18,746 nucleotides of DNA from JBIOHJ01 sp044448905 (GTDB lineage: Bacteria > Bacteroidota > Bacteroidia > AKYH767-A > OLB10): NCBI GenBank assembly GCA_044448905.1, contig JBIOHJ010000062.1, forward strand, positions 1 through 18,746, read 5' to 3'. Of this stretch, positions 6,864 through 14,374 are shown piece by piece; within the stretch, counting starts at the first letter, position 1; every line of letters begins with the position of its first letter. The translations under genes were made by a program, and so were the position numbers. Under the pieces are notes generated by a model. That model had not been told where the DNA came from and did not search any database. It saw only the letters and a program-made list of their open reading frames with translations.

Positions 6864-8621
6864 CTACACTTCCGCCAACCGCTTAAACTGAATTTCATAA
6901 AGCTGCTTGTACAATCCTCCTTTTCTTAAAAGTTGCTGGTGCGTTCCTTCTTCCATTATTTCTCCATGATCAAGGACAATAATCTTATCTGCCGTCTGTA
7001 CAGTTGATAAGCGGTGTGCAATAACAAACGAAGTGCGGTTTTCCGTTAAAACATTTGTTGCCTTTACTATTAATTCTTCCGATTCTGAATCAATGGAAGA
7101 AGTAGCCTCGTCCAAAACTAAAATTTTAGGGTTGTAAACATAAGCCCTGATAAATGAAATCAGCTGCCGCTGCCCCATGCTCAGCATGCTCCCACGCTCC
7201 TGCACATTAAAATCATAACCGCCCGGTAGGTTTTCAATAAACTTATCGGCACCAACTTTTTTTGCACCCTCTTTAATCCGCTGAATTGAAATTTGCGGGT
7301 TGTTCAGTGAAATATTATTTATAACCGTATCAGAAAATAAAAATACATCCTGCAAAACCAGCCCGATACATTTTCTTAATTCATACATCTCGTACTCACG
7401 GATGTCAATTCCGTCTAAAAAAATATTTCCTTTCGAAATTTCATAGAACCTGTTCAGCAAATTAATAATTGTGGTTTTTCCTGCACCCGTTGAACCTACA
7501 AAAGCAATAGTGCTTCCGGCAGTAACTTCAAAGCTTACATCCTTCAAAACCCAATCTTCGTTATTATATGCGAACCACACATTTTTAAAAGCAATATGGC
7601 CTTTCACATTGTCAGCGGTAATCTTCCCGGTATTCTCGACACCCGAAGGTTCATCCATAATTTTAAAAATCCGCTCCGAACTTACCATTCCCATCTGCAG
7701 CGTATTAAACTTATCAGCCAGCTCACGTATAGGGCGAAAAAGCATATTAATGTACATAATAAATGCAACCAGGTTTCCAAAGCTTGTTAATTCCTGTATC
7801 ACACCATGCGCACCCCACCATACCAGCAGCCCAATAGAAAGTGCCGAAAGGATTTCAACCACCGGGAAAAAAATGCTGTAGTACCACACCGAGCGGATGT
7901 TTGCTTTCCGGTGTGCTTCATTTATTTTTTTAAACCTGCGCATCTCCTCCTCCTCTCGGTTAAACATTTGTACAATACGCATACCCGTAATATGCTCCTG
8001 CACAAACGTGTTGAGGTGGGCAACCTGTGTGCGCACTTCCTTAAAAGTTTCCTTTATTTTCTTCTGGAAAATGCGTGTTGCGATAATTAAAACCGGCACA
8101 GTGCTCAGGCTTATTAAAGCTAAACGCCAATCGGTAAAAAACATAACGGCAATTATTACAACCAGCATAATGATATCGCCAATAATCACAATCAGCCCTT
8201 CCGAAAAAATGTCGGCAATGGTTTCCATATCGCTCACTTCACGCGTAACCAGTGTGCCGATAGGAGTGTGATCAAAATATTTTAACCGGAAATTTAAAAT
8301 GTGTGAATACAATTTTACCCGCATGTCCTTAACCACCTGTTGCCCCAGCAAATTAGTCATGTAATTATGAAAAAACTGGAGGATAGATTGCACCAGCAAA
8401 AGCAGTCCCATCAGCACCGTCATCCACACCAGCATGTTATAATTGGACGAAACAATGTATTTATCAAGCGTAACTTGCGTAAGCCACGGGCGTAGGGGAG
8501 ATACCGCGGCTACCAGCAGCGTTAGCAAAACGGTAATGTAAAAGCCTTTCCGGTAGGGTTTAACGAAAACAAAAACCCTTTTCAGAATAGGGAAATCAAA
8601 TATGCGACCGGTCACTGCCAT
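6864..8621 (-). CDS. ABC exporter half-transporter (MsbA/MDR-like, fused TMD-NBD)
   Basis: A 585-residue type IV ABC exporter. About the first 320 residues hold six membrane helices with the coupling-region motif HTPIGTLVTREVSDMETI. The nucleotide-binding domain follows, with Walker A GSTGAGKTT near residue 376, a Q-loop VLQDVFLFSDT, ABC signature LSMGQRQL, Walker B ILVLDEATSSID with the catalytic Glu, and the H-loop IAHRLSTV. All ATPase residues are present. The signature is LSMGQ rather than LSGGQ; variants at this position are frequent in heterodimeric exporters, but no second half-transporter is adjacent, so it may be homodimeric or have a distant partner. Substrates of this class include lipids, drugs and lipopolysaccharide precursors, and the sequence does not choose between them. 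It is monocistronic, with gaps of over 200 bases on both sides. Confidence 0.93.
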   Translation of the reverse strand: MAVTGRIFDFPILKRVFVFVKPYRKGFYITVLLTLLVAAVSPLRPWLTQVTLDKYIVSSNYNMLVWMTVLMGLLLLVQSILQFFHNYMTNLLGQQVVKDMRVKLYSHILNFRLKYFDHTPIGTLVTREVSDMETIADIFSEGLIVIIGDIIMLVVIIAVMFFTDWRLALISLSTVPVLIIATRIFQKKIKETFKEVRTQVAHLNTFVQEHITGMRIVQMFNREEEEMRRFKKINEAHRKANIRSVWYYSIFFPVVEILSALSIGLLVWWGAHGVIQELTSFGNLVAFIMYINMLFRPIRELADKFNTLQMGMVSSERIFKIMDEPSGVENTGKITADNVKGHIAFKNVWFAYNNEDWVLKDVSFEVTAGSTIAFVGSTGAGKTTIINLLNRFYEISKGNIFLDGIDIREYEMYELRKCIGLVLQDVFLFSDTVINNISLNNPQISIQRIKEGAKKVGADKFIENLPGGYDFNVQERGSMLSMGQRQLISFIRAYVYNPKILVLDEATSSIDSESEELIVKATNVLTENRTSFVIAHRLSTVQTADKIIVLDHGEIMEEGTHQQLLRKGGLYKQLYEIQFKRLAEV

Positions 8622-8645
8622 GAGGAAAAATAAATTTTATCACGG

Positions 8646-8653
8646 CAAATTTA
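8646..8653 (-). promoter_or_regulatory. Candidate -7 element for the ABC exporter gene
   Basis: On the minus strand, TAAATTTG matches TAnnTTTG and lies 24 bases before the ATG at 8621. The expected -33 region, about 20 bases further upstream, reads TTC rather than TTG, so the match is partial. Confidence 0.4.
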
Positions 8654-8785
8654 CAATGAAGGATTGAGGCGATGAATTTTTCCACGTTTTATACCTTGGA
8701 TTTGCTTCATGCCTTTTGTTTTACAATACCGTGCTCAAAAGATAGCATGTAAAGAGAATATTTTCATAACACACAACAGGTTTTA

Positions 8786-8799
8786 CCCGGTTTATCGGG
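8786..8799 (-). terminator. Weak GC hairpin downstream of the small signalling-cassette gene
   Basis: CCCG (8786-8789) and CGGG (8796-8799) flank a six-base loop within an AT-rich gap after the stop codon at 8843. It could end the three-gene minus-strand cassette. The stem is only four base pairs and no U-run follows on the minus strand, so this is a low-confidence call. Confidence 0.2.
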
Positions 8800-8842
8800 G
8801 CAATAACAACCAGGTTACAGATAAAGATCAATAAAAATAATT

Positions 8843-9133
8843 TTATTCCCCGGCAATTTTTTCACTGCCTTCCTTATGCATAGGGTCCCCTTTCTTCCTG
8901 GGGTCAAAGCACACCACTTTCACCACAGTTGTTTTATTTCTGAAAAGGGGAGGTACAGCCATTTTAGCTTCCTCGTGGTTTTCCGCATCAACAAATGCAT
9001 AGGCAGTATGGTCGTTGTCGTAGCAGCCCCATTCAAAGTGAGTAAGAAAATTTGCATGATGTTCCCTAAAATGCTTTACTGCCATCCTGCAGTCTTCGGC
9101 CGTGTGGCTTGATTTTACAATAAAACGGTTCAT
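8843..9133 (-). CDS. Small uncharacterised protein of the kinase/FAD-fusion cassette
   Basis: A 96-residue soluble protein, not assigned to a family with confidence. The pattern is strand (NRFIVKSSH), helix (TAEDCRMAVKHFREHHANFL), strand (FEWGCYDNDHTAYAFVDA), helix (NHEEAKMAVPPLF), strand (TTVVKVVCF), which fits a ferredoxin-like or dimeric alpha-beta barrel fold as in small DUF and ABM-like proteins. It is rich in His (nine) and has three Cys (C15, the WGC and the VVC), but no spaced CxxC or other metal motif is evident. The C-terminus is charged and probably disordered. It lies 66 bases after the FAD-fusion gene on the same strand and is likely in the same transcript, so a role with that system is inferred from position only. 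ATG start, no clear Shine-Dalgarno. Confidence 0.75.
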   Translation of the reverse strand: MNRFIVKSSHTAEDCRMAVKHFREHHANFLTHFEWGCYDNDHTAYAFVDAENHEEAKMAVPPLFRNKTTVVKVVCFDPRKKGDPMHKEGSEKIAGE

Positions 9134-9171
9134 TTTATTTTTTTTGATTTGACTTTGTAAAGATAAAATAT

Positions 9172-9199
9172 AATCTGCGAAAATCAGTGAAATCTGCAG
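9172..9199. repeat. Short 10-base periodic repeat beside the FAD-fusion stop codon
   Basis: AATCTGCGAA, AATCAGTGAA and AATCTGCAG start at 9172, 9182 and 9191, giving three near-copies of an AATCTGcGaa word. They occupy the gap between the FAD-fusion gene and the small downstream gene and directly abut the stop codon at 9200-9202. Similar 'AATCTGCG' word arrays occur in intergenic DNA of this phylum, from general knowledge. Confidence 0.5.
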
Positions 9200-10861
9200 T
9201 TACATTTCCTGCAAATATTTTCTCACAAACCGTATTGCCAGCGCCCCTTCGCCTACAGCAGAAGAAATTCCCGCCAGCGCACCGGACCGTACATCGCCTG
9301 AAGCGAAAATGCCCGGCACACTGGTTTCGGGTAAATACGGCTCCCTGTTTTGTTTCCACGATGCGGAAAAAGATTTTTCTTTCATGAGCTCGCGTCCTGT
9401 GATGATGAATCCTTTTTCATCTTTGAGAAGGGTTTCGTTCAGCCAGGACGTTCCGGGCTTTGCACCTATGTAAACAAACAGCGCTTTGGCAGGCACCGTT
9501 TTTTCTTCACCTGTCCTGCAATCTTTCAGGGTAATTTTTTCCAGCACAGTTTCACCATGTACTGCGGTTACTTCAGTGTTGACAAGTACACGAATGTTGG
9601 GAACCTTGCTGATATTTTCAACCAGGTAATTTGCCGCTGTTTGCTTAAGAGCATCCTTTCTTATCAGTATATTTACTTCTTTGGCAAACATGCAAAGGTG
9701 CAATGCTGCCTGGCATGCCGAATTTCCACCACCCACAAGGTAAATCACTTCATTGCGGCAGGCATGTGCTTCAATGGCAGCAGCGCCATAATACACTCCT
9801 GAGCCCGTGAACTTTTCAATACCCGCGATATCAAGTTTCGTATAGGCAACACCGGTAGCTATGATGACCGTTTTACTGTGGGCAACGGCTCCGTCAGACA
9901 GTTCAACAATCTTATATCCATCCCTGATAGAAATTTTTTTTACTTCCTGCGGGGTCAAAATTTCAGTGCCGAAACGGATGGTTTGTGCAATGGCTCTCCG
10001 TGAAAGCTCGGCACCGGAAAGCCCTGCCGGAAAGCCGAGGTAATTTTCAATACGTGCACTGCTGCTCGCCTGCCCGCCCGGGTTGCTTTTTTCAACAAGC
10101 AATGTTTTTAATCCTTCACATGAACCATAAACCGATGCAGCAAGCCCTGCAGGTCCCGCACCTATAATAAGGACATCGTACATTTTCTCAGCAGGCTTTT
10201 GTTTGAGGCCAATGCCAGCAGCAAGGTCCGGCAGGGAAGGGTCAATAAGGAGAGAACCATCTTTTAATACGGCAAGCGGTAAATCGGACAACGAAGCATT
10301 GGCGCTTGTTAAATATTTTTCGGCTTCACTATTGTTCTCCGCATCCATCCACAAAAACGGAACAAGGTTTCCTGAAAGAAATTCTTTCAGCTTATGCGAC
10401 TTGGGCGACCATTGAAACCCGATGATGCGGATACCTTCATGGTCGGGCTTATAATGACCCTGCCATTCCTCCAGCAAATCGTTCACTACAGGATATAATT
10501 TTTCATCGGGAGGGCTCCACGGTTTCAGCAAATAGTAATTAAGCTTAACGGTGTTGATGGCTTTGATGGCAGCATCAATGTCGGAATAGGCGGTGAGGAG
10601 TACCTGCATGGCATCGGAATAAATTTCTTTTGCTTTTTCGAGGAACTCCACACCTTCCATCTCGGGCATTCGCTGGTCAGAGATAAAAAGCGCCACCGTT
10701 TCATTTTTCAGCTTTAATTCTTTAATCAGCTCAAGCGCTTCTAATGCCGATTCGGTTGCCACAATGCGATAGTCATCACGATATTTATTTCGCATATCGC
10801 GTTGAATAGCACCCAGCACATGACTGTCGTCATCAACTATAAGTATGTAAGGAAGCTTCAT
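9200..10861 (-). CDS. Receiver / glutaredoxin-like / thioredoxin-reductase-like FAD fusion protein
   Basis: 553 residues from the ATG at 10861; a longer TTG-started form would overlap the kinase gene and add an unconserved-looking head. Residues 1-130 are a receiver domain: acidic D10/D11, phospho-acceptor D62 in SDQRMPE, T90, and K113 in LKPW. Residues about 143-222 resemble a glutaredoxin fold (IRIIGFQWSPKSHKLKEFL, then PFLWMD), with SPKS where CPxC would sit. Residues about 226-553 follow thioredoxin reductase: FAD motif GAGPAG at 234-239, GGQ, ATG, a second dinucleotide motif GGGNSA at 377-382, and a C-terminal FASGDVRSGALAG. The reductase CxxC is absent; alignment by eye puts G359-A-A-A362 there. 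It is therefore probably not a thioredoxin reductase but a flavoprotein controlled by phosphorylation. Its partner kinase gene ends 13 bases upstream. The cognate electron acceptor is unknown. Confidence 0.9.
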   Translation of the reverse strand: MKLPYILIVDDDSHVLGAIQRDMRNKYRDDYRIVATESALEALELIKELKLKNETVALFISDQRMPEMEGVEFLEKAKEIYSDAMQVLLTAYSDIDAAIKAINTVKLNYYLLKPWSPPDEKLYPVVNDLLEEWQGHYKPDHEGIRIIGFQWSPKSHKLKEFLSGNLVPFLWMDAENNSEAEKYLTSANASLSDLPLAVLKDGSLLIDPSLPDLAAGIGLKQKPAEKMYDVLIIGAGPAGLAASVYGSCEGLKTLLVEKSNPGGQASSSARIENYLGFPAGLSGAELSRRAIAQTIRFGTEILTPQEVKKISIRDGYKIVELSDGAVAHSKTVIIATGVAYTKLDIAGIEKFTGSGVYYGAAAIEAHACRNEVIYLVGGGNSACQAALHLCMFAKEVNILIRKDALKQTAANYLVENISKVPNIRVLVNTEVTAVHGETVLEKITLKDCRTGEEKTVPAKALFVYIGAKPGTSWLNETLLKDEKGFIITGRELMKEKSFSASWKQNREPYLPETSVPGIFASGDVRSGALAGISSAVGEGALAIRFVRKYLQEM

Positions 10862-10874
10862 CGCGTGCAGACCA

Positions 10875-12299
10875 TCAGTTACTTTTTTGCCCCGTATGGG
10901 GAAAAGGAATGTATACGGCAAACTCTGTTCTGCCCGGTACCGAGTTTACCTTTATTTCAGCGTTGTGGCGCTTCACAATTCGCATCACAATGTCTAAGCC
11001 TATGCCGGTTCCATCTCCTACTTTTTTTGTGGTGAAGAAAGGGTCGAATATGCGGGAGGCTATTTTCTCAGGAATTCCCGTTCCGTTATCAATCACACGT
11101 ACGGTCACTTCCTTATCATTACAATTTGTTTCAAGTGTAAGCTCGCCATTTTTACTCATCGCGTAAATAGCATTGTCAATCAGGTTTGTCCACACCTGGT
11201 TAAGCTCTCCCACATAAGCAGGCACATCACGAAGATTGCTGCAAAAGTTTTTCTTAACAGAAATATTTTTATCACGCAGTTTGAAACCAAGAAGCGTAAG
11301 GGTATTCTCCAAATCATTATGCACATTGGTGGGCTGCATATCATTCGTACGGTCCATATGCACGTGACTTTTTATTGCACCAACCAGACTTGAAATGCGG
11401 CCCGATGCTTCATCAAGGTCTTTGATAATTCGTTGCGAGCTGAGTAAATTTTCCAGCCAGAGAATTACATGCATAAAAGCATCCGCATGAGTACTGTTTC
11501 GAATACGCTCAAGCTCTGCAAGAGTAAACCGCGTTTCGGTGAATGTTTCTGCTACCTGGTGGTTTTGTGCAAATCCGTTCGCTTCTAGCCAGTCAATAAT
11601 TTCATCTTCTTTTTCAATTCGCTGAGCAGCCGTGAGCTTTATTTTTTCTTCTTCTTTCTTTTTTGATTCCACCACCTGGCGTATGTTTTTAATATTTTCA
11701 GGATTGATGCGTTCGTCAAGAAGCTTTTCAGTGAGGTCGTAATTTAACATCAGTCTTTTTATAAGCTCAGCTGAAATGCGGTTGATAGCGGAGGCAGGGT
11801 TATTCAACTCATGGGCGATTCCCGCTGCAAGTTGTCCAAGTGCGCTCACTTTTTCCTGGTTTAGCTTTTCAGTGGCAAAGTGCCTTGCTCTTTCTGTCAT
11901 GTACCCTACCAGGCGCTGGATTAAGCCAGGGTTGAGCTGTTCAAGTTCAGGAAAATATTTTTTGTGAATCTGGAATCCTTTGACCCTTCCGGACGCGTAG
12001 CTGTTGCCGGGAACAGTTTTCATTCGTGAATACGGAAGTAACCCCCCGGCACCACCCATCAAGTTATTATTCTCAAAAGTGAAATAATGAACCAGTTTGC
12101 CGTTTACATCCATATAAAATTCAATCTTACCTTCGAAAATAAACCACATGACATCAATAGCGTCACCTGTCTTGAAAAGCAAGTGCCCGTCTTCGAACTC
12201 TTCATATTCAGAACGGTCACAAATCCATTGCAGGTGCTCATCAGGCAAATCACTGAGCGCAATTACTTTTCTGAGGTCTTCTATGGTTCCTTTTGACAT
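10875..12299 (-). CDS. Histidine kinase with N-terminal cyclic-nucleotide-binding-like domain
   Basis: 474 residues from the ATG at 12299, preferred over an in-frame TTG at 12308. Residues about 8-125 look like a CNB/Crp-type beta-roll (LSDLPDEHLQWICDRSEYEEF, LLFKTGD, FIFEGKIEFY). The place of the phosphate-binding cassette, usually FGE...R-T/S-A, reads MGGAGGLLPYSRMKT, so classical cAMP/cGMP binding is doubtful. The H-box HELNNP carries H163. A long helical stretch of about 150 residues, including a charged KKKEEEKIK segment, separates it from the ATPase domain: N-box QVWTNLIDNAIYAM, G1 DNGTGIPE, F-box FDPFFTTK, G2 GDGTGIGLDI. There is no transmembrane segment, so it is a cytosolic sensor kinase. 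It is the first gene of the cassette, with the FAD fusion starting 13 bases after its stop; that receiver is the obvious phosphotransfer target. Confidence 0.92.
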   Translation of the reverse strand: MSKGTIEDLRKVIALSDLPDEHLQWICDRSEYEEFEDGHLLFKTGDAIDVMWFIFEGKIEFYMDVNGKLVHYFTFENNNLMGGAGGLLPYSRMKTVPGNSYASGRVKGFQIHKKYFPELEQLNPGLIQRLVGYMTERARHFATEKLNQEKVSALGQLAAGIAHELNNPASAINRISAELIKRLMLNYDLTEKLLDERINPENIKNIRQVVESKKKEEEKIKLTAAQRIEKEDEIIDWLEANGFAQNHQVAETFTETRFTLAELERIRNSTHADAFMHVILWLENLLSSQRIIKDLDEASGRISSLVGAIKSHVHMDRTNDMQPTNVHNDLENTLTLLGFKLRDKNISVKKNFCSNLRDVPAYVGELNQVWTNLIDNAIYAMSKNGELTLETNCNDKEVTVRVIDNGTGIPEKIASRIFDPFFTTKKVGDGTGIGLDIVMRIVKRHNAEIKVNSVPGRTEFAVYIPFPHTGQKSN

Positions 12300-12305
12300 A
12301 GACTG

Positions 12306-12313
12306 CAAAACTA
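12306..12313 (-). promoter_or_regulatory. Candidate -7 element immediately before the kinase gene
   Basis: The minus strand reads TAGTTTTG, a TAnnTTTG match, ending six bases before the ATG at 12299. Initiation there would give an almost leaderless mRNA. No TTG lies at the proper -33 distance, so support is partial. Confidence 0.35.
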
Positions 12314-12325
12314 TTATTTAAATAC

Positions 12326-12366
12326 GTCCCTTCGGAGCCTCCTTTCGCAGGCTTTCTCGCTGGGAC
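12326..12366. repeat. GC-rich hairpin island between truA and the kinase gene
   Basis: GTCCC (12326-12330) pairs with GGGAC (12362-12366), and AGCCT (12336-12340) pairs with AGGCT (12349-12353) around an eight-base loop. Internal loops lie between the two stems. This compact GC-rich element stands out in an AT-rich gap. It lies after truA and before the kinase on the minus strand, so it could act as a truA terminator (no clean U-run follows), a leader structure, or a small REP-like repeat. Confidence 0.5.
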
Positions 12367-12410
12367 TCTGAAGTTTCGAAAACAAATTTTTACGAAGCCA
12401 GGGTGCTTTT

Positions 12411-13190
12411 TTATTTCACCGCTAACGGAAATTCAAATTCCCTCTCAATTTTCAAATACGGGTACACCACTTTAGTCAAATACAATCCGCACGCATCTAC
12501 CGAAGCGCCTGCTTCGCTTCGTTGTTTGCTTTCAATTATTTTCCTGAAATCATTTAAAGAAGTTTCCCCTTTTCCCGTTTCCAGTAACGTTCCGGTTATA
12601 GCACGAACCATTCCTCTCAGGAAACGGTTAGCGGTAACTGTAAACTTATGAAAGCCATTTTGCGTTTCCCATTTTGCTTCCATGATATTGCAAATGGTAT
12701 GCTTCACATCCGTTCGCGATTTGCTGAAACATTTAAAATCGTCATACTCTTTTAAAATTTTGCAGGCATTGTTTATTTCATCAACGTTGATATCAAAAAA
12801 TATTCCGGCAGCAAACTCTTTCAGGAAAGGGTTTTTATAACGGTACAAATAATATTCATAGGTTCGTGAAACCGCATCGTAACGTGAGCTGGCATTTTCA
12901 TCAACTTGGTAAACCTCGTAAACCGAAATGTCGTTCGGAACTATTCCATTCATCTGGTGAATAAACTTGAAAGTATCCGTAATTTCATTCACCGAATCGA
13001 ACTGTACAAAAAACTGTTTGGCATGAACACCTGTATCGGTTCTTCCGCAACCAACAGTTTCGGTTTTCGTTCCAAGCAAAAGAGATAATGCTTCATTTAC
13101 TTTTTGCTGAACGGAAACCGCATTTTCCTGTATCTGCCAGCCGCTGTAGTTTGTACCTTTAAAAGACAATTCAAGAAAATAGCGCGACAT
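12411..13190 (-). CDS. truA: tRNA pseudouridine(38-40) synthase TruA
   Basis: 259 residues, the normal length of bacterial TruA. It isomerises uridines 38-40 in the anticodon stem-loop of many tRNAs. The N-terminus YFLELSFKGTNYSGWQIQ is the family opening. The catalytic Asp is D52 in GRTDTGVHAKQF, where the common form is GRTDAGVHA. The AVSRTYEYYLYRYKNPF block and the C-terminal GFHKFTVTANRFLRGMVRAI segment, with its RNA-binding FLRGMVR, are present, so the enzyme looks complete and active. The ATG is at 13190. The gene is transcribed away from moxR from a shared intergenic region and is followed by the GC-rich hairpin at 12326-12366. It is a housekeeping gene with no evident functional link to the adjacent kinase. 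Confidence 0.97.
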   Translation of the reverse strand: MSRYFLELSFKGTNYSGWQIQENAVSVQQKVNEALSLLLGTKTETVGCGRTDTGVHAKQFFVQFDSVNEITDTFKFIHQMNGIVPNDISVYEVYQVDENASSRYDAVSRTYEYYLYRYKNPFLKEFAAGIFFDINVDEINNACKILKEYDDFKCFSKSRTDVKHTICNIMEAKWETQNGFHKFTVTANRFLRGMVRAITGTLLETGKGETSLNDFRKIIESKQRSEAGASVDACGLYLTKVVYPYLKIEREFEFPLAVK

Positions 13191-13225
13191 ATTTAAACAG
13201 ACCGGATATATGAATAGTAAGGCAG

Positions 13226-13251
13226 CAAAAGTAGATATTCACTTTAACAAA
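13226..13251 (-). promoter_or_regulatory. Candidate promoter for truA
   Basis: On the minus strand, TACTTTTG (13233-13226) matches TAnnTTTG, and TTTG (13251-13248) could be the -33 element. The spacer of 14 bases is shorter than the usual 19 or so. The leader to the ATG at 13190 would be about 30 bases. Confidence 0.4.
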
Positions 13252-13282
13252 TTTTTAACTATACAACTGCTGCCTAAGTCTC

Positions 13283-13290
13283 TATATTTG
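13283..13290 (+). promoter_or_regulatory. Candidate -7 element for the moxR/bat operon
   Basis: TATATTTG matches TAnnTTTG. The -33 position is weak (TTTTAAC region near 13255). It would give a leader of about 90 bases before the ATG at 13386. No other promoter-like match was found between here and the end of batB, which fits a single transcript for the operon. Confidence 0.5.
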
Positions 13291-13385
13291 CGCCCGCTTT
13301 AAGATTAACTAAATATTAACACATCAATTCACATCATTTTCACTGCCTTGAATAAAAATTTGCAAACCGAAAAAATAAAAAACTT

Positions 13386-14372
13386 ATGATGGACATCAAA
13401 GAAATTAACGAAAAAATTCAGCGTGAAAGCGCATTTGTTGAGCTGTTGAACATGGAAATAGGAAAAGCCATTGTCGGGCAGAAGTATATGCTTGAACGGT
13501 TGCTGATCGGTTTACTTTCCAACGGGCATTTATTACTGGAAGGCGTTCCGGGATTAGCCAAAACGTTAGCCATTAAATCACTCGCGGCTTCTATTGAAGC
13601 AAAATTCAGCCGCATTCAGTTTACGCCCGACTTATTGCCTGCCGATTTGATTGGCACTATGATTTACAGTCAGCGTAAAGAAGAATTTACGGTGCGCAAA
13701 GGCCCTATCTTCGCCAATTTTATTTTGGCTGATGAAATCAACCGCGCTCCTGCCAAAGTCCAAAGTGCGCTGCTCGAAGCCATGCAGGAAAAGCAAATAA
13801 CAATTGGCGAGCAAACTTTCCGGTTGGAAGAACCGTTTCTTGTACTTGCCACACAAAACCCGATAGAGCAGGAGGGAACCTATCCGTTACCTGAAGCGCA
13901 GCTTGACAGGTTTATGCTTAAAATTGTAATTGGTTATCCAAATAAGGAAGAAGAAAAATCAATTATCAGGCAAAACATTTTGATTGATCCGATTGCAATT
14001 AATCCTGTTTTAAAAACTTCGGATATTTTAAATGCGCGTAAAGCAGTGAAGGAAGTTTACATGGATGAGAAAATTGAAAAATATATTATTGACATCGTCT
14101 TTGCTACCCGTTTCCCGAAAGAAAATAAGCTCGCTAAGCTTCAGCAGCTGATACATTATGGTGGTTCACCGCGTGCAAGCATCAATCTCGCACTTGCGTC
14201 AAAAGCTTTCGCGTTTATTAAACGCAGGGGTTATGTGATTCCGGAGGATGTAAGAGCAGTTTGTCATGATGTGTTACGTCACCGGATTGGCTTAACGTAT
14301 GAAGCCGAAGCCGAAAATATTACTCAGGAAAATATTATTAATGAAGTATTGAATGCGGTTGAAGTTCCGTAA
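13386..14372 (+). CDS. moxR: MoxR-family AAA+ ATPase
   Basis: 328 residues with the complete MoxR core: Walker A GVPGLAKT at 53-60, Walker B ILADEIN with D116 and E117, sensor 1 in ATQNPIEQEGTYPLPEAQLDRF with N158, and the C-terminal lid with GGSPRAS (sensor 2 arginine). MoxR ATPases act as chaperone-like factors with von Willebrand A-domain proteins, and the next genes encode exactly such partners. It is the first gene of the aerotolerance-type operon, with a leader of about 90 bases from the candidate promoter at 13283. A second ATG directly follows the first (ATGATG), and either could be used. It is cytoplasmic. The DUF58 gene starts two bases after the stop, so translation is probably coupled. 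Confidence 0.95.
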   Translation: MMDIKEINEKIQRESAFVELLNMEIGKAIVGQKYMLERLLIGLLSNGHLLLEGVPGLAKTLAIKSLAASIEAKFSRIQFTPDLLPADLIGTMIYSQRKEEFTVRKGPIFANFILADEINRAPAKVQSALLEAMQEKQITIGEQTFRLEEPFLVLATQNPIEQEGTYPLPEAQLDRFMLKIVIGYPNKEEEKSIIRQNILIDPIAINPVLKTSDILNARKAVKEVYMDEKIEKYIIDIVFATRFPKENKLAKLQQLIHYGGSPRASINLALASKAFAFIKRRGYVIPEDVRAVCHDVLRHRIGLTYEAEAENITQENIINEVLNAVEVP

Positions 14373-14374
14373 AA

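Noticed and set aside
7471..7881. 136-codon plus-strand frame inside the ABC exporter
   Set aside because: It is antisense to the conserved NBD and TMD coding sequence, with no independent signals.
10862..10921. TTG-started longer form of the receiver-FAD fusion
   Set aside because: It overlaps the kinase gene and adds 20 residues before the typical receiver start; the ATG at 10861 gives the normal receiver N-terminus.
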